Positions 34,746 through 46,789 of a stretch of 64,000 nt of DNA are shown here, piece after piece. The stretch comes from Rhizomys pruinosus (lineage: Eukaryota > Chordata > Mammalia > Rodentia > Spalacidae), in contig VZQC01009601.1 in assembly GCA_009823505.1 (NCBI GenBank), forward strand, positions 3,128,919 through 3,192,918, in the 5' to 3' direction. The translations under genes were made by a program, and so were the position numbers. The notes under the pieces were generated by a model. It saw nothing but the letters and a program-made list of their open reading frames with translations, did no database searches and was not told the DNA's origin. The stretch's first letter is position 1. Each line of letters opens with the position of its first letter.

Positions 34746-35844
34746 AATATATTTTATATAGAGTAGCTAACATATGTAACCAGCAAAGCCTGGAATATTC
34801 ACCATCTAAAGGTTTAATAAAATGAAAAAATGGGACAATCACTGGTCCAAATAGATTCAACCATTTTGGACATGTTATATTATTCATAATATTATAGGAT
34901 ACTTTAAAGCTAAAACACTCAAAGCAACAGCTGGACTCTCTCTGCACAAGAAGGCATGATAAAGCATTCAGATATCTATTGTTTGTTTGCTCTTCGAGAA
35001 TATGGATTACACTAACATCACTTTAGAGCAAGGCTCAATTTGGGCTTGTGACCCTTTACAATGTTGATTTAACTTTGGATGTCTGAAATTGGTCCTCGGC
35101 CCATTCTGGAGTTTGTATCCTATAGGCTGATTGAAGCCTCTTCATTTAACCTTCTCCCTTCCTCTCGACTGCCATGAGGGGACATCTATCCTCGGCAACC
35201 AAAAACCTAATAACATTTCCCACTCATTTATTCCTACAGATTTCTCTCTTTTAGACCTTGCTATGGTTCACACCACACTGGGATTTTATGTGAGAGATGC
35301 AGTCTGTGGAATTCTACGGTGCACATTCTGAACACAAAGCCAGCCACAACAGACTTCAGCAGTGGCAGCTGCATTGCTTTTGCACTAACCCTCAGTGGCT
35401 AGACCTTTTCCCAGGTACAGATGGAGCTCATCAAGCTGACAATCCTGTCCACCAACATATTGCATTGTCCCTGGCTCTTTCTGCCACTCACAGATGGGTT
35501 CCTGGCCAGGAGTTATTCTGTCTCAGCAGCCAAACCATCTTGGTCTCTCCCAATATTTTGATGTAGAATATTGGAGAATTAGACTACTACATAGCAACTG
35601 AAGCAGGTTTACTACAAGCATGCTTATTTTAAGCATAGAGGAAAATTTTTATGTTGCATCAAATATTTTTTGGGGGGGTGGAGAAGTTTCATTAAAAAAT
35701 GGCATTAGATTTTTCTGTCCTGTAATGTTTCAAAGCACGAATGGAACAAAGAAGTAAGTATGTAGAGAAATCATAATATGGGTAGACATAGCTAAAAATA
35801 AGAAAGGCAAAAGTGAAATAATAGTACACTCTTAAAATATTTTC
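34746..35844. other. Unassigned DNA with two short frames
   Basis: The stretch 35097-35570 is less AT-rich than its surroundings and has overlapping frames at 35131-35331 and 35297-35566. Neither shows a domain that I recognise. It could be an old LTR or a retrocopy piece; I have no positive evidence for either. Confidence 0.35.
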
Positions 35845-35995
35845 CTTGGTCTTGCTAGGTGGCTCAGTGCATGAAGGCACTTGCTACTCAGCCTGAGACC
35901 TGAGACTTTGGCACCTACACAGAGAATCAACTACTACTCCTGTCCTCATGGTGCATGAGTGCCCACAAAGGACATACACGTACAAATAAATAATT
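35845..35995 (+). repeat. Diverged B2/B3-like SINE
   Basis: 'ttgctaggtggctcagtgca' resembles the tRNA-derived head, and the end is (AAAT)n-like ('acaaataaataattaag'). Confidence 0.5.
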
Positions 35996-36264
35996 AAGTA
36001 TATATTTTCTTGTTCATTCTAAATATGACTTGAATATATCCCTAGATGTCTTTTCTCCTAACACAAATGCTTTTATGTATGAATAATTTACTGAGAGATA
36101 AACCTGCACCATTTTCTTCTCTCTCATTCTAAGTTTGAAAGCTATGAAACAAAGAAGAGAAACTAAAGTCTTTTCCAGTCTTTTATGAACAATGTAAAAC
36201 TATTCTCCTACTGAATGCTTTCAAGGGGAGGAAGTTTTAAAAGGAGATTTGTGGAAAAATAAAA

Positions 36265-36435
36265 CAAATCAAGGTATGTGTGGTGTTATACACCCTTAAT
36301 TCCAACACCTGGGGGGAGAGGCTGGTGGATATCTATGAGATCAAGTGTGGCCTCTTCTATATTGTTAGTTCCAGGACAGCTGGAGCTAAGGGGTACCTTG
36401 TCTTAAGAACAAACCAAAGCAAAGGAAAACAAAAA
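36265..36435 (+). repeat. Old diverged B1 SINE
   Basis: 'gtatgtgtggtgttatacac', 'aattccaacacctgggggga' and 'agttccaggacagctggagc' are B1 landmarks with many changes. The tail is a long AC/A-rich stretch. Confidence 0.7.
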
Positions 36436-36912
36436 CAAAATTAAAACAAGGAAAAACATAAAACCAGAGAAAATAGACACTGGTTACCAGTATCTCAGGA
36501 AGTTAGAAATAACTAAACATAATGGCTTTCCTGAGGTTTCTAAGACACAGGGATTTTATATTTGCAACATATGACTTTTCTTCAAGCAGAGCATCAAAGA
36601 AGGGAAGTCCTCTCCAGAAGTCATGTGGAGATCTCACAAGGGCCCTGTCTGATCTTCCATAGACAGTCAACAATGGCTGCTGATCCCATGAAAACATCCA
36701 GCACTATGTTAATGAGGAGTCTCTAGGAACCCTGCACAATGCTGGACAAAGCAGTCCCAGTTGCTTTTCTAACAGCTGGTAGCAGAGAACCTTGGGCTTG
36801 TAATGATTTTGATTTAAAAATTATAAAGGCTCTTTTGAACATCTAAACTAGTGTGATTTTATCTGAGCTGCCTCAGATAAGTTCTGCTTAGAGATGATCA
36901 GGATAAATTGTT
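36436..36912. other. Unassigned DNA
   Basis: No gene or repeat recognised. Confidence 0.4.
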
Positions 36913-36926
36913 AAAAGACTTAGAAA

Positions 36927-37081
36927 GAGCCGGGCGTGGTGGCGCACGCCTTTAATCCTAGCACTTCGGAGGCAGAGGCAGGTGGATCTTTGTGAGTTCA
37001 AGACCAGCCTGGTCTACAGAGTGAGTTCCAGGACAGCTGGGGCTGCTGGGAAACCCTGTCTCAAAAAGTCCAAAAAAAAAA
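36927..37081 (+). repeat. B1 SINE with 14 bp TSD
   Basis: Complete B1 ('gagccgggcgtggtggcgca' to 'ctcaaaaagtcc' plus A-run), with CpGs kept in its head, which suggests youth. 'aaaagacttagaaa' occurs at 36913-36926 and 37082-37095. Confidence 0.95.
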
Positions 37082-37095
37082 AAAAGACTTAGAAA

Positions 37096-37785
37096 AATGT
37101 TCAAACCTGTGCCCTGTATCTCAGATAAGGCTAGTAATCCTTGCTCTTAGAAATCTCCATGTTTCCATTGACTTTGGTTTTTATCATCAATGATAGACCA
37201 CCAGAAAGCCACGGTTTTGTATCTCGGCTCTGTGACTCCTGACTACCCATGTCATGAGACCACTGTCCTCGTCCTTAGTACACATTAGAGTGAAGAAGGA
37301 ATTGCTCCCATCTAAACTGATGTAGTAATATGTGTAAAGAAAAACAGAATCGCCTTTTCAGGCACTACCATCAGAATGTTTCACATGTGCAAGGTTAGGA
37401 AGCTTTGCAATGTCTAAATGATGCCTCTATCCTCTCCAGCTTTGCAGTTGTTCTAAAACTGTAGAGAAACACGAAGCCTAGGTGGAGGAGATCACCCTGC
37501 CCCCTCCCCTACCTCCAGGTATTTAGCATTTAGACCATGAAATTCCCAAGTGTGTTAGTATTCTATCTCAATGTTTTTGTTTTGCTTTTTTTATTATCAC
37601 ACTCAAGAAGATTACTTATTGATATTCATTTATATACTTATCTATATTATTCTGATCCTACCCTTACATCTACTGAATGATAGGAAGGCAGGGCCACTAT
37701 ATATTTTCCCATTATAATGTGCATATATATGATATCGTTAAATTACAAAATCGCATATAATACAGAAAGCATTAACCTGGCATTA
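37096..37785. other. Unassigned DNA
   Basis: No gene or repeat recognised. Confidence 0.4.
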
Positions 37786-37789
37786 AAGA

Positions 37790-38018
37790 TTTGTTTTTAT
37801 TATTGTAATTATATGTATATGTGTGCGTCAGAGTATAGTGTATGTGAATGGGTGTATGTGAATTCAGGGTGTATGTGAATTCAGAAGAGAGTGTTGGATC
37901 CCCTAGAGATTGTGTTACAGACCAGCTGTGAGCCATCTGATATGAGTGTTTGGAACTGAGCATGGATCCTTTGCAAGTTCAATACCTGACTGTCACTTAT
38001 GAGCCATCTCTCCAGCCC
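37790..38018 (-). repeat. B2 SINE, older
   Basis: The minus-strand 5' end is 'gagccatctctccagcccc'. A ~17 bp internal tandem duplication ('gtgtatgtgaattcag' twice) lies at about 37853-37884. Confidence 0.8.
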
Positions 38019-38364
38019 CAGTATTTTAAAATGACAGAATAATCCAAAATAATTGATAAATTTAATAAGCATCATTAATCAGCTATTTCATATCAAGCAT
38101 TGCAGAATGCAAGCATGTGGTGGTTTTAGAAAATATAATCCAAAACCTGGAGCATGATTTTCTATATTGCAACAGAGAGACATATGAGTTCACATTAGAC
38201 ACAATTCTAAATAATGTATTTTGTCACATCTTTACTACTTTTCTCAGACATTGATTGGACTACCCCATGTTGTCAGCGAACATGAGGGCACAAGATTTCA
38301 GGATTCACAAAACAAATAATTTGACTGTGCTATACAGGTTTAGATTTATAAGACAGTTATTCAG

Positions 38365-38510
38365 AGCTGGGCATGGTGGTGCATACCTTTAATCCTAGCA
38401 CTTGGGAGGCAGAGGCAGGTGGGTCTTTGTGAGTTCAAGGCCCACCTGGTCTACATAGTGAGCTCCAGGCCAGCTGGGACCGAAGGGAGACCCTGTCTTA
38501 AAAAGAGGAA
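38365..38510 (+). repeat. B1 SINE with 17 bp TSD
   Basis: 'agctgggcatggtggtgcat' to 'gtcttaaaaagagg'. The perfect repeat 'ataagacagttattcag' at 38348-38364 and 38511-38527 bounds it. Confidence 0.95.
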
Positions 38511-41460
38511 ATAAGACAGTTATTCAGGAAGAAAAGTCATTAATACCAGATTCTACTATGATATTTCCCAACTGGAAAGGAGAAATGTTGGTTTTGTTTG
38601 GTCCATTAAATCTTTAGGAAGTTCACATCATAAGGATGTGCCCTGGTGATACTCACAGAAGAATGCTTCCTAACCCCTGAGCTGAATTACATCAGACAGC
38701 TATGCACCAATTTGTATGATCTGTCCACTTCCTTCAAAGGCTCTACAGAGTAGAAGCCATTTTCATATTATTTAGCTTTGCTTGATTCTCTGCCTGGTAA
38801 TCTCTTTTTTAGATTTAGGAGTTCACATTTTTCCCTTCAATTTTATATTACTATAAAATATGAATGTATACCCTCCACCCATATACCTCAATTACAAAGT
38901 CTGAAAAAAAGTGGTAAGTTAATTCTAGAGCCCACTAACAGATTCACATTATAACAGCACAGTTGCTTTCAGATAAAAAGAAATATAACATTAACTTTGC
39001 TCAGCTTGTCCTTCAACTAGGGATTTGTTGCTAGCATCCACAAATGAGGAATACCATTCTTCTTTTGTTTTTCTGTGATTGCGTTACTTCACTTAGCATA
39101 ATGGCTTCAAGTTCCATCCACTTACCTGCAAAGTTCATGATGTCATCTTTCTTTGCCACTGTGTAGAATTCCACTGTGTAGATCTACCACATTTTCTCTA
39201 TCCACTCGTTGGTTGAGGGACACTTTGGTTGCTTCCAACTCTTTGCTTCTGTGAAGAGAGCTGCAGTAAACATAGATGTGCATGTATCTCTGCAATAGGA
39301 TGAATCTTGTGGGTATATACCCAGGAATGTTATGACTAGGTCAGGTGAAAGGCTCATTTTCAGTTTCTTGAAATTTCTCCACACTGCTTTCCATAGGGGT
39401 TGCATGAGTTTGCACTCCAACCAGAAGTGGATGAGTATTGCCCACAATCTCTCCAGCCTTTGGTATCCTTTGTTTTCTGGAACATAAATAGTCTTACTGT
39501 ATAACATAAAATCTTAAGATGGTTTTAGTTTGCATTTCCTTAATTATTAGCAATGTTGAAATGTTTTAAGATGTTTCTCAGCCATCTTTAATTCTTCATT
39601 TATGAAGTCTGTTCAGATCTTTACTCCATCTTTTGAGTGGGTCATTTGTTTTCCTCCTTTGGTTTTTTGAATAGTTTATACACTTTGGATGTTAATGGTC
39701 TATTAGATGTATCACTGGTGAAGGATTCCTCACACTCTGAGTTTTCTCTTCACTTCTTTGATTGTTTCTTTCACTGTACAGAAGCTCTTGAGTTTAATAA
39801 GGTCCCATTTCTCAATCGTTGACCTTATTTTTTGGACAGCTGCTGTCTGATTTAGAAAGTCTTTTCCTACACCTATGTCATGTAGGTTCCTATCAACATT
39901 TTCTTCTATCACTTTCAGAGTTTCAGGTTTCACATTGAGGTCTTTGATCCATTTGTAGTTTATTTTTGTACATGGTGAGAGGTAGGGGTTTAGTTTTATT
40001 CTTCAACAAGTGCTGATCCAGTAATGCCAACACCATTTGCTGAAGATGTTGTCATTCCTCCATTGTGTCTTCTTGGCCCCTTTGTTGAATATGAGATGGC
40101 TGAAATTGGATGTGCTCAGGTTTGGATCCTCAGTTTTGTTCCATTGATCTACAGGCCTGTTTTTGTGCCAATACCAGGCTGCTTTTATGACTATAGCCCT
40201 GCAATACCGTTTGAAGCTTGGTATGGCAATCCCCCCCCCCTCCGTATTGCTCGTTTTGCTCAGGGTTGCTTTGGTGATCCAGGGTCTTTTGTTTCTCCAG
40301 ATAAATTTTAGGATTTTTTTTCTAGGTCGGTGAAAAAGCTTGTGGGGATTCTAATTCAAATTGCATTAAATCTGTATATTACTTTGGGCAGGATGGCATT
40401 TTTTACTGTATTGATTCTTCCAATTCATGAGCATGGAATGTTCCATCTTCTAGTACCTTCCTCAATCTCCTTCTTGACAGATTTAAAATTTTCTTTGTAG
40501 AGATTTTTAGTGTGTTTAGTGTGCTTGTTCCTAGACCATTTATTTTTTGGAGGCTATCATGAGTGGGAAAGTCTCCTTGTATTCCTTCTCCAATTGCTTG
40601 TTACTGGCATAAAGAAAGGCAACTGATTTTTCTAAGTTAATTTTGCATCTTGCCACTTTACTGAACCTATTGATGGTTTCTAGGAGTTGTCTGGTGGAGT
40701 TTTTGACATCCCTTAGGTAAACTATCATGTCATCTGCAAAAAGGGATAGTTTTACTTCCTATTTTTTTAATTAGTACTCCCCTAATTTCCTTTTCTTGTC
40801 TTATTGCTTTCATGAGCATTTCAAGCACTCTATTGAAAAGTGGGGTAGGGGGAAGCCTTCCTGGGTTCCTGACTTTAAGGGGAATTTTTCTAGTTTTTCT
40901 CCATTTAGGATAATGCTGGCTGTGGGTTTGTTGTATATGACTTTAATAGTGTTGAGGAATGTTCCCTCCAGTCCAGTTCCCTCCAGGACTTTAAACATGA
41001 AGACATGCTGAATTTTGTCAAAGGCCTTTTCCTCATCGATTGAGATGACCATGTGGTTTTTGTCTTTTAGTCTGTTTATGTGCTTTATGACATTTATTGA
41101 TTTAGGTATGTTGAACCATCCCTGTATCTCTGGTATGAATCTTGTTTGGTCATGGTGGATGATCTTTTTGTTATGTGCCTATATGTGGTTTGCAAGTAGT
41201 TTTTGAGAATTTTTAATCTATGTTAATTAAATAAATGAGTCTATAGTTTTCTTTTTTGTTTGTACCTTTGCCTGGTCTTGCTATTACAGTGATGTTGGCT
41301 TCATAGAAGGAATTTGGGAGATTCTCTTCTGTTTCTATCCTCTTGAATAATTTGAGTAGTAGTGGCTACTTTAAATTTGAGTAATGGCTTCTTTTAATTT
41401 GAGTAGTAGGTCTTTTTTAAATGACATAGAATTCTGCCATGAATCCATCTAGACTGGGAT

Positions 41461-41467
<7 letters not shown>

Positions 41468-41521
<54 letters not shown>

Positions 41522-41646
41522 NGGGCCTCCCTGTAGCCCCAGCTGTCCTGGAACTCACTTTGTAGACCAGGCTGGCCTTGAACAAAGATCCGCCTGCCTC
41601 TACCTCCCAAGTGCTAGGATTAAAGGCGTGCGCTACCACGCCCTGC
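41468..41646 (-). repeat. B1 SINE nested in L1 ORF2, with ~54 nt T-run and one N
   Basis: The T-run 41468-41521 is followed by an undetermined base at 41522 and then B1 in reverse ('ctccctgtagccccagctgt' to 'gcgctaccacgccctgct'). The homopolymer plus N indicates the assembly is uncertain here; tail length should not be trusted. Confidence 0.93.
41522..41522. other. Undetermined base (N)
   Basis: The only N in the window, at the end of a long T homopolymer: a sequencing or polishing uncertainty rather than biology. Confidence 0.98.
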
Positions 41647-43157
41647 TAGTTGGGGGTTTTATCACAGTTTCAATTTCCTCCTTTATTATGGGTCTATTTA
41701 AGCTGTAGATCTCTTCCTGGTTAAGTCTTGGTGGAATCCATGATGTCAGGTATTTATCCATTTCTCTTAGGTTTTCAAATTTAGTAGAGTATAGGTTTTG
41801 AAATATTCCTCTAAGATTGTCTGAATCTTTTCATTATCTGTTGTGATGTTTCCTTTTCATCTCTAATTTGGTTAATTTGATGTTGTTATTTCCTTCTTTT
41901 AGTCAATTGGGCTAGAAGTCTATCTAACTTGTTTATACTTTCAAAGAACCAGCTCTTGGATTCACTGTTTTTTTTTTTGTTTGTTTGTTTTGTTTTTGTT
42001 TTGTTTTGTTTTGCTTTGCTTTTTTGTTTGTTTTGTATTGTTTCCTTTGTTTCATTTTCATTGATTTCTGTTTTGATTTTTATTATTTCTTTTTGTCTTC
42101 CAGGTTTAGGATTCATTTATTGCTGCCTCTCATATATTTTTAGTTGCAGTGTTGAGTCATTTATTTCTGCTCTTTCTGTTTTCTTAATGTAGGCACTTAG
42201 GGCTATGAATTTCCCTCTTAGGACTGCTTTTAAGGTATCCCATAGGTTTTGCTGTGTTGTAACATCCCTTTCATTTAGTGCCAGGAATGCTTTTATTTTT
42301 TCTTTATTTCTCCTTTGACACATTCGTTATTCAGTAGTGTGTTGTTTAGCCTCCATGTGTTCTTGTAGCTAGTAGGTCTCTTTCTGGTGTTGATATTAAG
42401 CTTTATTACACTGTAGTCTAATAAGATGTATAAATTATTTTTTTTTTTTTTTGTATTTGCTGAGGTTTGCTCTGTGTCCCAGTATGTGGTCGATTTTAGA
42501 AAATGTTCCAAGGAGTGCTGAGTAGAAAGTATATTCTTTGGTGTTTGGCTGGGATATTTGGTAGCTGTCTATTAGGTCCATTTGGTGTATTGTACTGTTC
42601 AGTTCAGATGTCCTTGGTTTAATTCTTTGTCCAGTTGACCTGTCCAATGGGCTCAGTGGAGTATTGAAGTCTCCCACTATTAGTGTGCTGGGATTGATCT
42701 GTGCCTTGAAGTCCTCAGGATTGTGTTTATGAAGTTTGGTGCACCAGTGTTTGGTGCATATATATTTATGAATGTGAGATCTTCATGGTTGAGTGATCCT
42801 TTGATAAGGATGTAGTTAGCCTCTTCATCTCTTCAGATTAGTTTTATGTTGACATTTATTTTGCCTGATATTAAAATAGCAAATATTGCTTGCTTTTTGA
42901 TACCCTTTGCTTGAAATATTTTTTTCCATCCTTTCACCTTAAGATGGTGCCTATCCTTGAAGGTGAGGTGTGTTTCTTATAGACAGCAGAAAGGCAGATT
43001 CAGTTTCTTACTCCATTCTCCCAGTCTGTGTCTCTTGGTTGGGGAGTTTAGACCATAATATTTAAGGTTAATATTGAGAGATGTATATTGCTTCCTTTCA
43101 GTTTATTTTCTGTTTGCATTTTTGGTATAAGCTTGTATTTCTAGGTTTATACCTTCA

Positions 43158-44240
43158 TTAATTACTCTCTCTTGCCACTTGAGGATAGCTGTTCCTTTCC
43201 TCTGTCCTCTTAAATGCTTCAAGTATTTTCTGGAGTGTTGGTTTTCTAGATGTGTATTCTTTCATCTTCTTTATGTCATATAATATTTTCCTTTCTCCTT
43301 TGATTATAATTGACATTTTTTTTTGGGTAGAGTAACCTGGGTTGGCATCTGTAGTCATTTAGTACTGGAAATACTTTGGTCTAAGCTCTTCTGGCTTTCA
43401 TCCTTTGCATTGACAAGTCATCTTTAATTCTGATGGGTTTTCCTTTATATGTAACTTGTTTTGTTTTCTTTCTTGTGGCTTTGAGTATTCTGTCTTTGTT
43501 TTCAGCATCTAGAGTTCTGATTATGATATGGCATGGGGAGTTTCCTTTTAGATCTTGTCTTTTTGGTGTTCTATGTGCTTCTTGTATTTGTATGGGTGTG
43601 CCTTTTTTAAATTTGGGAAATTTTTCTTCTATAATTCTGTTGAAGATCTGGTCCATACCATTATCCTGGCCTTCTTCTCCTTCCTATATATCTATTATGT
43701 GGAGATTTGGTCTCTTCATGGTGTCCCAGATTTCCTGATTATTCCACTCATGATTAATTTTTTAATTTTTCATAGTCTTTGCTTGAACTCTTCTTTTCTT
43801 CCATGTTATCTTCTAGGCTTGCTATTCTGTTTTCTGCTTTGTCCATTCTGTTACTGAGGCTTTCACTTGCCCTTTCCTGTTGAATGGATGAGTGTTCAAT
43901 TTCTTTTTTCATTTCAGCCTGAGATTCCTTTAGTATTTCCATTTCCTTCCGGAGTTGATAATTCTCCCCTTTTAGTTTTTTTCAGTTTCCTTTTTCATTT
44001 CAGCCTGAGATTTTTTTTTCAGTGTTTCCATTTCCTTCTGGAGTTGGTCATTCTCTCCCTTTAGGTCATTGATTTCTTTGGGTTTACTTATGATTGTTCT
44101 TTTAAGATCTGTGTCCTGGTTTACCTTCAGAGAGATCTCATTGTTGGAGTCCTCTATCAGACTGATAGAGTTAGGTGGGGATTTCTTATTTGCTTTTCCC
44201 ATGTTATTGATTTTTCTTTGTGGTTTTGGCATGTGCATTT
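43158..44240 (-). pseudogene. L1 ORF1 pseudogene (RNA-binding chaperone)
   Basis: The minus-strand frames give an N-terminal part (44238 to 43972), a coiled-coil segment, the RRM region with IQEAHRTPKRQDLKGNSP (43656 to 43381) and the C-terminal domain with KPTLQKILEAFKRTEE (43358 to 43158). They are separated by frameshifts. The coiled-coil part carries a tandem duplication at about 43899-44065 (a QAEMKKE unit twice). ORF1 proteins are trimeric RNA chaperones that package L1 RNA. Confidence 0.9.
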
Positions 44241-44480
44241 GATTCGTTTAGTTTGTAATCTGATGTGAAATTAAGGTGTTTCTTCTTGCCATGTAGGCCT
44301 ATTCCTCTAGTTTGACTGGTGGGGAGAGGTTGATTTGGCCCACATGCCTGCTACCTGGCTGCAGCCTCAGTGTCTCTAAATATCTGAGTTCCCAGCAGGG
44401 TGGGCTGGCTCTTATCTGGCCTGAGGCAGAAGCTGAGGTGCCCCTAGCTGCTGCCTCAGTGTCCCTGAAGACCCTATTTT
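44241..44480 (-). promoter_or_regulatory. L1 5' UTR remnant
   Basis: GC-richer than its surroundings. It holds two related stretches about 85 bp apart ('gctgcagcctcagtgtctct' near 44360 and 'gctgctgcctcagtgtccct' near 44448), which may be what is left of tandem promoter units. Position upstream of ORF1 and the parallel 5' region at 59716-60007 support the call; promoter function is inferred from L1 biology only. Confidence 0.5.
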
Positions 44481-45130
44481 TAATTTCTTAATGTATTGGT
44501 TTTATTAACTAGCTTACACTTTGACAATTTCACATGTGTAGAAAATGCTCATGATTACTGTCTCCCTCTACTTTTCTTACCTCTGTTGCATCACTATCAA
44601 GTCTACTTCTTCCTATAAGTCCCCTTCCCTGAGAGTAACCAAAACCATCCATCTGAACTTTGGTTTGAAGTTATCTGGTGTAGTCTAGTGGGCTTTCCAG
44701 AGAGTAGGTGGGTATCCAAATAAAGATAATAAGTCTCATCTACTAGAATATGTCCACAGCCAATATTTCAGAGCAGTGGGTGGCCTATGCTCCCCCAACC
44801 CATCATCCATGCCTAACTGGCCCATTCTTGTGGAGAACCAGTGTGGGCAACTACAGCTGGAGTTCATGGCTGCGTTTCTTGTGTCTTGCACAGAAAACAA
44901 CCTTTCACAGTCCTTCTCCCCATTTTATGGCCATTAGATTTTTGATCTCCTCTACAATGTTCCTTGAAACCTAGAGGGGTTGCATTCCTACTACACTAAT
45001 GCTATAACTATCAAGTGTTAAGAAGAAAAATATCCCCATGATGTGGCAAGTAATAGAAGACAGACTTCCCTTTCTTCCCTACTTCACCAATGTCAACGAC
45101 TTGGCAGTTACACTCACTTTTAAATTTAAT
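44481..45130. other. Unassigned DNA
   Basis: No gene or repeat named. The frame at 44750-44974 shows no domain. Confidence 0.4.
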
Positions 45131-45350
45131 TTTTTGCTTTTATTTTATTTTATGTGCGTGAGTGCTTTGATGCATGTATTTAAGTGCACCACATGCATAC
45201 AATGCCAACAGAGGCCAGAGGAGGGTTTCAGATCTTCTGGAGGTAGAGTCCCAGAAAGTTATTAGCCACCATGTGGATGCTGGTCTCCAAACTCAGTTCC
45301 TCTCTTCAACAGCAGCCTAGCGCTTAAGTGCTGAGCCATCTCTCCAGCCG
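45131..45350 (-). repeat. B2-like SINE, old
   Basis: The minus-strand 5' end is 'gctgagccatctctccagcc'. The body is diverged ('caatgccaacagaggccaga'). Confidence 0.8.
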
Positions 45351-45597
45351 TACACTGGCTTTCTTATAGTTTCTCTTTTATATTGTGTGAATTCATGAGT
45401 CAGATATTGTTCTCCCCATTTTACTGTTTATGAGAGCAGTGCATGTGGTCACAGTGTCTTTGTCAAGCAATAGAAAAGTAACCAAGGCACTGGGCATTGG
45501 CCTGGGACTCAGTTACTCACCAAGTTGTCATGGTAAGACCCTATTGCTGAAGGCACTACACATATGATTCATAGTACACACAAGGGAAAATTAAGGT
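45351..45597. other. Unassigned DNA
   Basis: No gene or repeat recognised. Confidence 0.4.
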
Positions 45598-45745
45598 AGT
45601 TTCTGACCTTCACCTGTGCTGGGAGGTGCTATGCATGTTACTTGAAGAGAAAAGTTATTATCAATCTTACCCAACTGTGTGCACTTAATGACTATAAGCA
45701 ATAACAACTAGCCCAGCAAGACAGATCAACATGTGCAATAGTAGC
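45598..45745 (+). repeat. Rodent L1-associated UTR-like repeat fragment
   Basis: 'ggtgctatgcatgttacttg' and 'caatcttacccaactgtgtg' are the reverse complement of landmarks in 30500-30640, so this is the same family in the opposite orientation. Confidence 0.45.
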
Positions 45746-45749
45746 ATGA

Positions 45750-46150
45750 TTTTTTTCAAAGCCAATTTTTATTGAAGCTTTGTGCATTTCATACAAAATT
45801 TCAAATCAAATCTAGACCCATGTCCCCTTCCTTGCTGCTCCCTGCCCCACCAGATCTCAGGCATTCTGCCAAACATATGTTTTTCATCTTTTTCTCAGTC
45901 TCTTTTAAAATTTTCGATGCAGAAGTTTACTGTTTCAAGCAGACATTCACCATTTCAGTCAGTTCTTTGATCCCATCTTTTTGTTGTCGTTATTCCTTCC
46001 AATTGCATCACTCCAAAATATGCATATACGCATGCCACATATATCACAGGTTTTAGCATCCTCATCTTATTTTTTTTCTTTATTAGGCTGATGTCATGTT
46101 TCAAGGCTCCTCCTGAGCAAGCCCAAACACCATCAGTTACATGCATGCAC
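45750..46150 (-). mobile_element. L1 3' UTR terminal piece
   Basis: In reverse, it ends '...gcacaaagcttcaataaaaa' and contains 'gaaaaagatgaaaaacatat' and 'gcagaatgcctgagatctgg'. This is the same terminal L1 block as 59530-59690 (plus strand) and 48220-48375 (minus strand). Confidence 0.75.
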
Positions 46151-46785
46151 TTTTAAAGAATAACAAAATATAAGAAGAAACATAAAGATAGTAGCAATTC
46201 TCTTCAGCCATGGGTTAGCTACTTTAAATATGAAAAGAAAAGATTAAAGAGAAAGCAATAAATCATTTTTGATAATTTGCAATTCATCTTGAAAATCTCT
46301 AAATGGAATTATTTTATCTTCAAACAATTATTTGATTTTATCTTTATTAATATTTTGCCATCTTTTGCTATTTTGTTTGTTGAAAGGATTTATTTTTTTA
46401 TTACTGTTTCTAATTCCTAGAATACTAAGAATTTAAGTATCAAATTATCAGGGAGAAAGGGAAAAGATCTATCCTCTTTAAAGTAGAATCAATAAAAGCA
46501 AAGGGGAATTGAGATGTTACAAAGGAGTGAGAAAAGTCTATCTAGACACAAAATTTACTTTCATATTAAAGGACAAAACAAGACATATATTCTTTGTCCT
46601 ATGAGGTGTCTACAAGATGGAGACACCTTTTAATTGTGTCTTCAGCAGTTGTGTGAGCAATGGCATGTGCAGGGAAAATGCTACATGCTAAGTAAATATG
46701 GGTGGAAATATTTTCAACAACAGTGTGTTTTATATTTTTAATATTTCTTCAAAAAATTCAGAATCATTATATGAGACACTTATCA
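46151..46785. other. Unassigned DNA
   Basis: No gene or repeat recognised; strongly AT-rich. Confidence 0.4.
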
Positions 46786-46789
46786 TAAT

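Larger units (their letters stand above)
39031..43110 (-). pseudogene. L1 ORF2 pseudogene (endonuclease + reverse transcriptase)
   Basis: Fragments in order on the minus strand: endonuclease with GDFNTPLSPLDR and FSKIDHILGHR (42435-42677), a linker (41886-42323), the reverse-transcriptase block [15 protein letters not shown] (40810-41052), the catalytic FADDM coded at 40726-40740, and the C-terminal IGVGKDF and CPSTNEWIEKMW segments (39184-39933). A TAG stop follows 'gtggatgctag' near 39031. Frameshifts separate nearly all blocks and a B1 splits the RT region, so no functional protein can be made. In a live L1 this protein nicks target DNA and copies the RNA at the nick. Confidence 0.93.
38815..44480 (-). 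mobile_element. Near full-length decayed L1
   Basis: Read on the minus strand, the order is 5' UTR remnant (44480 to ~44241), ORF1 (~44240 to 43158), ORF2 (~43110 to 39031) and a short 3' UTR (39030 to ~38815). The 3' end is near 'gtgaactcctaaatct' followed by six A. Both ORFs have many frameshifts and stops. A B1 with a very long tail is inserted in ORF2 at 41468-41646. I could not find a convincing TSD. It is older than the plus-strand L1 at 59.7-64 kb, which matches it region by region. Confidence 0.93.

Noticed and set aside
35131..35566. Two adjoining frames that might be a retrocopied exon
   Set aside because: No recognisable domain, splice pattern, poly(A) or TSD; kept only as unassigned sequence.
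38815..44480. Read as one active L1
   Set aside because: ORF1 and ORF2 are broken by many frameshifts and a B1 insertion; it is a dead copy.
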